This document shows positions 56,910-64,000 of a stretch of DNA of 64,000 bases, piece after piece; within the stretch, counting starts at the first letter, position 1, and each line of letters begins with the position of its first letter. Both the position numbers and the translations under genes were made by a program. The DNA is taken from contig CM067298.1 in NCBI GenBank assembly GCA_034231615.1, positions 28,116,483 to 28,180,482 of the forward strand, read 5' to 3'. The notes beneath the pieces are model-generated. The model made no database searches and was not told where the DNA came from. It was given only the letters and a program-made list of their open reading frames with translations. The DNA is from Meghimatium bilineatum. Its lineage: Eukaryota > Mollusca > Gastropoda > Stylommatophora > Philomycidae.

Positions 56910-57161
56910 ATCACAAACACACTGTTTACACAACACCCTAGGAAACTGTATACTTGGAGGTCCTCAGATGGTATCACAAACACACTGTTTACACAACACC
57001 CTAGGAAACTGTATACTTGGAGGTCCCCAGATGGTATCACAAACACACTGTTTACACAACACCCTAGGAAACTGTATACTTGGAGGTCCCCAGATGGTAT
57101 CACAAACACACTGTTTACACAACACCCTAGGAAACTGTATACTTGGAGGTCCCCAGATGGT
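56910..57161. repeat. 63-bp minisatellite in coding frame, 4 copies
   Basis: Units start at 56910, 56973, 57036 and 57099. They contain ATCACAAACACACTGTTTAC and end in CCAGATGGT. Twenty-one codons each, frame kept. Copies are almost identical (one unit has TCCTCAG for TCCCCAG). Confidence 0.98.
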
Positions 57162-57211
57162 ATAACGAAAATTCAAATCGACTACATAATGATCCAGCAA
57201 AGATGGAAATC

Positions 57212-57310
57212 CAGCATCTCAGCATGTAAGACATACCCAGGGGCAGACTGCATCTCAGCATGTAAGACATACCCAGGGACACGTAAGACATACGCAGGGG
57301 CAGACTGCAA
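57212..57310. repeat. 36-bp in-frame repeat, 2-3 copies
   Basis: CATCTCAGCATGTAAGACAT + ACCCAGGGGCAGACTG twice, then a shortened copy CGTAAGACATACGCAGGGGC. Encodes ISACKTYPGADC units in the endonuclease frame. Confidence 0.92.
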
Positions 57311-57511
57311 CTCTGACCATGAACTATTAGTAGCTAAATTCAAACAAAAACTTAAAAATGTCACAGGCAAAGCTACATTCAACTTTGATTGTTCAAAAAT
57401 TTCAACAGAATACAAAATAGAAATTACAAACAGATTCGAAGCCTTATTAGAGGAACAAGAGAGATTACCAGTGGAAGAGTTTACCAACAAGATTAAAGAG
57501 ATTTTTTTACT

Positions 57512-57578
57512 TACACACACACACACGCATGCACGCACACACACACACACACACAGTGTGTGTGTGTGTGTGTGTGTA
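57512..57578. repeat. (CA)n(GT)n inverted microsatellite
   Basis: CA run (57512-57555, with GCATGCACG interruptions) meets GT run (57556-57578), forming a self-complementary tract. It sits where the endonuclease ends and a non-adjacent RT segment begins. Confidence 0.97.
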
Positions 57579-57592
57579 ATTATATATATTTA

Positions 57593-58195
57593 TTGGAAAC
57601 AACAGACTTAAACAAGTGACAGAATTCACATACCTAGGAAGCAATATAACAGCAGACGGCAAGAGCAGGAAAGAAATACACAATAGATGTAGTAAAGCAT
57701 AACAAGTCCTAGGGCAAATGACACCAATCTTCAGAAACAAAAATGTAGATTTAAACACTGAAATAATACTATTCAAAACGATTATTATGCCAACGATGTG
57801 CTACCAAAGCGAAACATTGACAACGACAACACAATACAAACGTAAACTTGTGACAGCTGAAATGGCATGCTTACGCAGAACCCTATGTATATCGCTAAGA
57901 GACAGAGTGAGAAATGAGGACAATCGACAAAAAATCGGTAACAGCCCAATCTTGGAATATATTAATAGACAACAGCTCAAATAGTTTACACATAACAGCA
58001 GACTACCATCAGACAGTATACCACAGCAAGCTATGCTCCACAGATACAGTAAAGGCAAACCTAGAGGGCGACATGAAAACGATGGACCACTGAAATAAAA
58101 GAGTTGACAAATTCCACAATATGCTCAGCACACACCAGGGCCATCTCCAGAAAACTCTTCTACCCCTGAAAGGCAACAAAGGGATTAGCGACTAG
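57593..58195 (+). pseudogene. LINE-A RT C-terminus
   Basis: NRLKQVTEFTYLGSNITADG, then KSRKEIHNRCSKA-stop-QVLGQM, PIFRNKNVDLNTEIILFKTI, MPTMCYQSETLTTT, EMACLRRTLCISLRDRVRNE, ILEYINRQQLK-stop and GKPRGR. This is the region following the YADD box through the basic C-terminus, matching 7560-7915 and 59366-59880. Together with the endonuclease at 56661-57511 it looks like one LINE-A copy whose linker and RT core were lost between 57512 and 57593. Confidence 0.8.
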
Positions 58196-58404
58196 ATAAA
58201 TAGATTGAAATACAATGACTAGTAAGTCGCGAAAACGATGCTTAATTTTTAATTTAAAACAACTAGTAAATGAACTCAAGTTTGAATAATGCACTTCATG
58301 TGACTGAAGTATGTGTATATTGTTTGGTTTTATATGCGTTTGCAAAAATCTTGAGTCTCATTTGTAGCATATTTACAATTGGTTATATATATATATATAT
58401 TTAC

Positions 58405-58548
58405 ATCAACAACAGTATTGAACTAAAACTTACATCAGCAACAGTGCTAAACTAAAACTGACATCAGCAACAGTGCTAAACTAAAACTTACATCAGCAAC
58501 AGCGCTAAACTAAAACTGACATCAGCAACAGCACTAAACTATAACTTT
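58405..58548. repeat. 29-bp minisatellite, 5 copies
   Basis: Units CATCAGCAACAGTGCTAAAC + TAAAACTTA. Confidence 0.95.
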
Positions 58549-58559
58549 GTTTTAACATA

Positions 58560-59365
58560 TTAATATTTTAAGGTGCTGTACATAAATTACTTCAACTAAT
58601 TTTTGTCAACATTTGACCCACCATCACATTGTCAACAAATTAGCAAGAATTTAGCGATCCTGCCCCTCCCCCACACCACCCCCTCCTGCTGAATCAAGTC
58701 ATTCCACCTCCCCAAAACATGAGTATAAATATTACGAAAACACTACTTGATATTTCATATTTTAGAAAATAAATTGTGAAATTCAAACAATTGCATTGGT
58801 ATTACCAAATGTTTTACGCCAACTTTTGTCAATACCCCTCCTCCTCCCTCTCGTCCTTGACAGAAAATGTCAAGCTTCTTCAGACTCACTCCCTCCCTTT
58901 TCCCCCGCTAATTGTTGATATAATTTATAGACAGCCATAAAATGACGTAAAAAGTTGTCTAAGTTTCCTGCCAAGGAAGTTTGTGCGACAGTTTAATCTG
59001 AATCCATTATGTTCTAATGAACTTGGATAAACCCCGATTTTACCATAACATGTGATATCTTAATTACTTCTACGTGCAGATATTGCCTAACACATTCACG
59101 TCTGTTTTAAACATGTCAGCTGTCTGTTATATAATTTCATTTCATGAAAATATTTAATTCTTATCACCATAGCACCCTTAATTGTATACACATTTCACCA
59201 CCACACTTGTACATAAATGACATTTCTACGAGTAGCATGTCAATGTCTAACTTCTGCCAAAATGGAACCAATATAAAAGTTAGAGTAAACTAATGCAATA
59301 AGTATTAAATTATTCTTATATAATTGATGTCGCTGATGTTACAGTATCGACTTTGCGAATCGCGT
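58560..59365 (-). repeat. C-rich dispersed repeat remnant, otherwise empty
   Basis: CCTGCCCCTCCCCC (58660) and CCCCTCCTCCTCCCTC (58838), then TTTATAGACAGCC and AAATGACGTAA (58924-58950). These recall the element at 10680-10830 in inverse orientation. The remainder to 59365 shows nothing. Confidence 0.35.
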
Positions 59366-60245
59366 TTATTGTATGTGCATAGAGGGGGATTGAGTGCTAC
59401 ATGAAGATGAAACATATGAGGCAAGGGCATATTGTCTTTCCCCAGGTGGATTATGGCTTATATTATCTACACTTGCCGTTAAGCGTAGTGGTGAGAGCAT
59501 CAGGTATCTTTCCAATGCTAGATGTATCGCCCTGATTACATTAAGTACACGTTTCTTCAATGTTCTCTTGATATTTTCCATCCACCGTTTTCTTGGTCTA
59601 CCTTTGGCTTTATGTCCGGATATTCTTTTATTATATGTTATTAGTGGTATCGAGTTTAACTTCATTCTCACGAGGTGACCGAACCATTTTACTTGCTGCC
59701 TTCCGGTATGTTCAATATATGATATTATACCTACCGATTTTCTCATTTCTCCATTTCTTATTTTATCTAGTTTAGTAACAAGTACCGCTCTTCTTTGACA
59801 ATTCATTTCACATGCGACGATTTTCCTTTGTCGCGAAGACTGTTAGAGATCATGTCTGACATTGGTCGTTGATATTATCTTTTTTTTTAAATGTCCATCT
59901 TCATCTTTGGGTGAAGAGGTAATGGCGAAAATTGATAAGTCACTGTGTTTGATTTCTGATACCTTGTTTCTATTTCTCTGGTTCGTCTTCTATTTTCTGA
60001 AAAAAATGCTGCTTAGATATTTAAAATCTTTGCTTGTTTCACTTTGGGTTTGTCTTATGTTATATCAATTGGTGCTGAAGACATTACTGATTTTCATAAC
60101 TTCTGCTTTTATGTTAATTTTCATGTTGTATTTCTTATATACTAATAGCAATGGATTGATGCGGTTTTGCAAATTTCCTTTATTCTCCTATATGAGACTT
60201 CGATCGTCAAAAATTAGCAAAATATTTCAAGTTGTCTCAAAATCA
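59366..60245 (-). pseudogene. LINE-A 3' half
   Basis: The minus strand from 60245: YNMKINIKAEVMKISNV-like post-YADD segment (about 60100-60130). Then CQRRAVLVTKLDKIRNGEMR, QQVKWFGHLVRM, GHKAKGRPRKRWMENIKRTL and the 3' segment with CACTTGCCGTTAAGCGTAG and CCCCAGGTGGATTATGG in the untranslated tail. The ORF at 59366-59806 is open for 146 codons and spans the FGHL and GRPRKRW motifs. It is collinear with 7560-7915, 14210-14990 and 57593-58195. The RT catalytic boxes are lost or decayed. Confidence 0.82.
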
Positions 60246-60267
60246 TCTTTGAGATGATATTTACAGC

Positions 60268-60490
60268 TAGCAACAGAATATCAGTTATATTGACATCTCA
60301 AAGTAGAATATCAGTTATATTGACATCTCAAAGTAGAATATCAGTTATATTGACATCTCAAAGTAGAATATCAGTTATATTGACATCTCAAAGTAGAATA
60401 TCAGTTATATTGACATCTCAAAGTAGAATATCAGTTATATTGACATCTCAAAGTAGAATATCAGTTATATTGACATCTCAAAGTAGCAAA
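60268..60490. repeat. 30-bp minisatellite, ~7.5 copies
   Basis: Units GAATATCAGTTATATTGACA + TCTCAAAGTA, virtually identical. It lies immediately 5' (minus sense) of the LINE-A fragment. Plus-frame ORF RISVILTSQS per unit is a by-product. Confidence 0.98.
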
Positions 60491-61390
60491 TCAGAGAACT
60501 GACGAAGAGAAAGGAAATTAATAGCCAGTGTGGCCGGAGAAAGTGGAATCTCATGCATTAATTCGATTATGTATACTTTGTGTATTTTCTCCTGGGATTA
60601 ACTATGATCCAATAGTCATCAGTGTATCATCCTCTTCCATCTTTCCCTCAGACACGCCCTCATAGTACACACATGCACGAGGCCACTATGTGAACACTAT
60701 TATGCAGACGCGTTCATGAGAGGCAACGGGCAAAGTACCATCACAAACATCTAAACACATCCACTATGTCAATACGCACTGCCTTTGTGTCGCAATACCA
60801 TATTTTAAACTGACACTACACAGACTTACACTACACACATCCCACACAGCTAGTGTCAATAATTCCAGTACCTTCAGTACCATATTTGTGTTTGTGTATG
60901 ACCGTTTGCAATAACAACAGCGTCTTCATGATTTCTCTGCTGCTTTCTTTACATTGGGGCTGATCTGGCCATTTTTCGGAATATAATGATCTATTGATTT
61001 GTCTGGTTCAATTACCTGTTGAATCCGTATCATCATCTTTGTCTTCCCTGTCTTGCAATTCTACAAATGTGTATTGATTACTTCAAGACATAAAGTTTGC
61101 TCCCAATGTTTTCTTTAATTTATAATCGGTCTGAAATCTTCGATTATTCGATCTCTACCTTGCTCGTTGTCATAAATCTCATCTACCACATACACGCACA
61201 TAGAGAAGCGCACTTCTAATGAATTAGCAGGTACTAGTATAAACATAAGTGCACAATGCATAATATACAAAATTAAAAAAAACTGAAGATAGGCCCTATA
61301 GGCACGGTCTCGACATAAAGTAAGACATGAAATATATAGGCATATATATATATACATACATATAATATATAAATACATACATATAATATA
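60491..61390. other. No gene seen
   Basis: Short ORFs, and TA-rich patches at 61337-61395. Confidence 0.5.
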
Positions 61391-61442
61391 TATATTATGT
61401 TCTTCGTCCGTCGGAGTCAACGATGATCATTCACGTCGACGA
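61391..61442 (-). pseudogene. LINE-C extreme 3' end only
   Basis: GTTCTTCGTCCGTCGGAGTC and AACGATGATCATTCACG match the LINE-C terminus at 24750-24780 (GTTCGTCCGTCGAAGTCGAC, GATGACCATCC). About 50 bp survive, the smallest copy in the window. Confidence 0.6.
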
Positions 61443-61448
61443 TTAAAG

Positions 61449-61486
<38 letters not shown>
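61449..61486. repeat. (TA)n microsatellite
   Basis: Pure AT run of about 38 bp. Confidence 0.97.
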
Positions 61487-61487
<1 letters not shown>

Positions 61488-62010
61488 AGGTGATTTACTG
61501 AATATATCGAACAGGGTGTACTGAAAGAAGAATATGGATCTCATGTAAGATTGAAAGGAATATATCAATAACAGGATAGACTGAATGAGTATATAAAAAC
61601 AAAGTAAGAATGCGGAGGTATATCACCCATAGTAACTAAGACTGACGTAAAATACGGATAACAGGTAAGTCCGGAGAAATATATTGATGGCACGAACGCT
61701 TGAAGGAATATATAAATAACTGATACAAAACCTGGGAAATATATCTGTGACAAGTGAGACATCGATAGCAGAAAAGAGAGATATATCGAATAGGCCTACG
61801 TGTAAGAATGAAGAAATATTTCGACAATAATTAATAGTTGAAAAATATTTTTTTAATTATTTGAAGGAATAAAACGATAATAGATAGTACTCGAGGAATA
61901 TATCGTTACAGATATGAATGCAGGAATATATTGTTACAGATATGAATGCAGGAATATATTGTTACAGATATGAGTGCAGGAATATATCGATAATATGTAA
62001 GGCTGTAACA
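61487..62010. repeat. Degenerate GGAATATAT minisatellite
   Basis: GGAATATAT(C/T)G(A/T)TA recurs about every 33-60 bp. The last three units (61898-61985) are regular: GAATATATTGTTACAGATAT + GAATGCAG. Confidence 0.8.
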
Positions 62011-62880
62011 AACTTAATCTTGCATATGAAAAATGAATACATTGGGTAATAAAGTTTTACGAATTACATGAATGATACAGGTAATAACACGAGTCAACAT
62101 TTCGGTAAAAGGATTTTTAAAAATTAAGAACACAATATAGCACATTACGAGTAAAATATGGCAATATATAAATGACGCTTTGTGGGATCACCACAGATGA
62201 CTACTTTGGAGAAAGTTATGCTACAAAATAAAACATAAACTACATCTAGGCAACAAATGTCATCTTTCATTCTGTACTATCCCCTCTATCTCTGCTCTGT
62301 CGTTAGGTTACAGATTTGGTTATATTTATGAACATATAATCTACCACTCTCACATTAACTATCTTTCTTCTAGATTTCTAGTGCGCAAGAACTTAATAAC
62401 GTGGACCAAACCAACAAAGAAAATCTAGCAAACATGTCTAATTCACCCTAATTGGCACATTATTATACAACCTGATCATTGTTGTTTCTGACCTTGCCTC
62501 AACTTGTTCTTGAAGGCGTCTACAGCGACTCACTGCAAATATTATTACACATGATTATCATTTCATTTCCCAGCGGTTGCAAAACTAGAGTAAGGATTGA
62601 CCGGACACGTTCAGGAACCACAGTTTCTAGGTGAAGGCGTGGTTGTGTTGCAGAAATTTCTTTTGTGTTGGAGGGGGTGGGTGAGTGTAGTGGTCTTGGT
62701 TGTAAAAGTAAATATTTAATTGTCGCACATTTTGAAGTGCAATTATCCTGTATTGTGTCTTCTACCACATTTTGAGATCAATAGTATTGTAATAACAACA
62801 GTATATAAAATTTAATAGCCTAATAATAATAACCCTTTTAATAACCTTTTATAATAATATTAACCTTTCTTTCATTAAAC
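62011..62880. other. No gene seen
   Basis: AT-rich; (TAATAA) patches at 62815-62870. Confidence 0.5.
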
Positions 62881-63345
62881 ATGTGTTTGTAATATTCCAA
62901 TACATTGATGTAAGATTAGGTTATTCTTTCAGTAAGACAAACGATTTAAATATTTCTATACATTTATGTAGTTCTGGGTTATTCTTTCAACAAACACGTG
63001 ACTGTAATATGTTTTTAAACTTGGTGTTGTTTGGGTTATTTTTTTGCATTAAGACACATATATTCAGTAATTCAGTATATTAACGTAAGTTTAGTGTCGT
63101 GCATGGCCGTGTGTTTAGAACGCTGTTCTCAGACACTTGTAGCTCCAATAAAAATACTTCTTGTATGTGTGTCGTCTGCTATAACATAACTGACTTTTTT
63201 TCTACAGCCCATATAAAGGCCGACCCATCCTGAACTTCTTACGGTAAAACATGCAGTAACGAAAGTTTTTTAACGTAAGATTGATTGATTTTTCGATCTC
63301 TCACGTATCTGTAATATTTCAATATATTGATGTACGATTCGCCTG
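62881..63345. repeat. Degenerate ~65-bp repeat, 4-5 diverged units
   Basis: TGTAATATTCCAATACATTG, ATGTAAGATTAGG and TTATTCTTTCA recur with changes at 62887, 62950 and 63005, and again at 63309 (CTGTAATATTTCAATATATTG). Confidence 0.65.
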
Positions 63346-63724
63346 ATATTACCATTCCTCTAACACAAATACTATCTCAATACTCCTTCCGAGAGACATT
63401 TAAAGCAAATACAAAACTTGAAACAATATTCGGTGCATATGAAGAAACCTGACTAAAATTAATCATTTATGTAATTTTTTGCATTTGAGTTCAATGTGTA
63501 TCATATTTCTTTATACTGTTATATCATTTCATTCCTTATTTGAAGAGAAACGGTTGAACATTGTAAAAAGTGTTACTGGTTCACTTTATTGCACGCGGGT
63601 ACAATGAGTGCTGCTTTGTGATGTAAACATGAACTAGCTGAATGTCATATGTGCAGGTTCCTCTCAACGAGAATACAGCTCATAGCATGTATCTTTCTCA
63701 CCTGCAAGTATCTTTGTAGTTTCA

Positions 63725-63812
63725 AGTCATAACATGTATATTCGTGGCTTCAAGCCATGGCATGTATCTTCGTGGCTTCAAGCCATGGCATGTATCTTCG
63801 TGGCTTCAAGGC
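63725..63812. repeat. 28-bp tandem repeat, 3 copies
   Basis: TCGTGGCTTCAAGCCATGGC + ATGTATCT in series, with a diverged unit before it. Confidence 0.95.
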
Positions 63813-63849
63813 ATAGTCCCTAGAGATCTAAGAAAATCTACTTTGTAAA

Positions 63850-63932
63850 CAGGACTTCGCGGATGGGATTCAAACTACGATCCCTTGAACTCGAACGGCA
63901 CAGAATTAGACCAGGAAGACCGGCTAATTTTA
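63850..63932 (-). mobile_element. tRNA-like SINE head
   Basis: The reverse complement reads GCCGGTCTTCCTGGTCTAAT ... GTAGTTTGAATCCCATCCGC, with A-box-like and B-box-like parts. No closing acceptor stem is visible, so a SINE head is preferred to a tRNA gene. Confidence 0.4.
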
Positions 63933-64000
63933 ACGGAAGACGCGGTGAACTTCCAATGTATAAGAATGAAACAAAAAGGTTAAAAGAACTTCCAAAGGAC

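Larger units (their letters stand above)
56661..57511 (+). pseudogene. LINE APE endonuclease with in-frame tandem expansions (probably LINE-A)
   Basis: An open frame covers APE-type endonuclease motifs: IQVYAPTSTAEIQEID, IIMGDFNAKVG (catalytic Asp/Asn) and NTLFTQHPRKLYTWRSPDG. The last block is repeated four times (56910-57161). IQIDYIMIQQRWKSSISACK, CNSDHELLVAKFKQKLK (SDH catalytic box) and EITNRFEALLEEQERLP follow. The frame begins upstream at 56526 inside the previous LINE-B C-terminus, but those codons are out of the LINE-B frame. The domain therefore starts abruptly about 15-20 residues before VYAPTS. It breaks off in the CA/GT tract at 57512. Extra repeats in the active fold make function unlikely. 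Confidence 0.85.

Noticed and set aside
60254-60502. 82-residue ORF with RISVILTSQS repeats
   Set aside because: By-product of a 30-bp tandem array.
63850-63932. Possible tRNA gene on minus strand
   Set aside because: Stem pairing could not be closed by eye; a SINE head is more likely.

Overview
This window reads as repeat-dominated, AT-rich nuclear DNA of an invertebrate animal. There are no prokaryotic-style gene blocks and no dense coding. Instead it holds many decayed non-LTR retrotransposons (LINEs), tRNA-derived SINEs, one hAT DNA transposon and a large number of microsatellites and minisatellites. The mix of RTE-like LINEs, LINEs ending in a Cys/His-finger-like tail, and tRNA-headed SINEs suggests a lophotrochozoan such as a mollusc, but that is an inference. 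I found no host protein-coding gene, rRNA gene, credible functional tRNA gene, CRISPR array or virus.

Layout. Positions 1-1870 are the end of a 31/35-bp minisatellite that runs off the left edge. From 1.9 to 29 kb there are short LINE 3' fragments on both strands (3.2, 7.6, 11.9, 13.7, 14.3, 18.3, 22.3 and 24.8 kb). Among them lie copies of a ~280-bp GAA-tailed SINE-like repeat, several arrays (46, 31, 50, 30 and 15 bp units) and a 350-bp (TCTA)n(TCCA)n tract. From 29.7 to 33.9 kb a 39-41-bp minisatellite of about 2.8 kb is split by a SINE-like copy and a LINE RNase H remnant. From 34 to 41 kb there are tRNA-like SINEs, a 20-bp array, two good SINE-like copies and a 36-bp array. From 41 to 46.7 kb there are LINE remnants, one of them interrupted by a SINE with a 10-bp target duplication. 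From 48.8 to 50.6 kb there is an RTE-like tail and then a LINE RNase H/zinc-knuckle 3' end. A structurally complete hAT element lies at 51361-53826. From 54.4 to 60.5 kb is a LINE cluster, in which a nearly full reverse transcriptase joins head-to-tail to the endonuclease of another element. The remainder is minisatellite and apparently unique AT-rich sequence.

Labels used below (mine, not database names). LINE-A and LINE-B are RTE-like (APE endonuclease + RT). LINE-C has a C-terminal Cys/His-finger-like segment. LINE-D has a C-terminus like RELWRSMIAYATRHST. LINE-E carries RNase H. SINE-1 is the ~280-bp GAA-tailed repeat. SINE-2 and SINE-3 have tRNA-like heads.

The main points of interest are four. 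(1) The hAT element has an 8-bp target duplication, 18/20 matching inverted termini and a transposase broken by one in-frame stop. (2) Two minisatellites are in-frame tandem amplifications of LINE coding sequence. (3) LINE-C 3' ends sit against tandem arrays. (4) SINE-1 and LINE-E appear to share a 3' tail. All boundaries were read by eye and are approximate unless a duplication fixes them.
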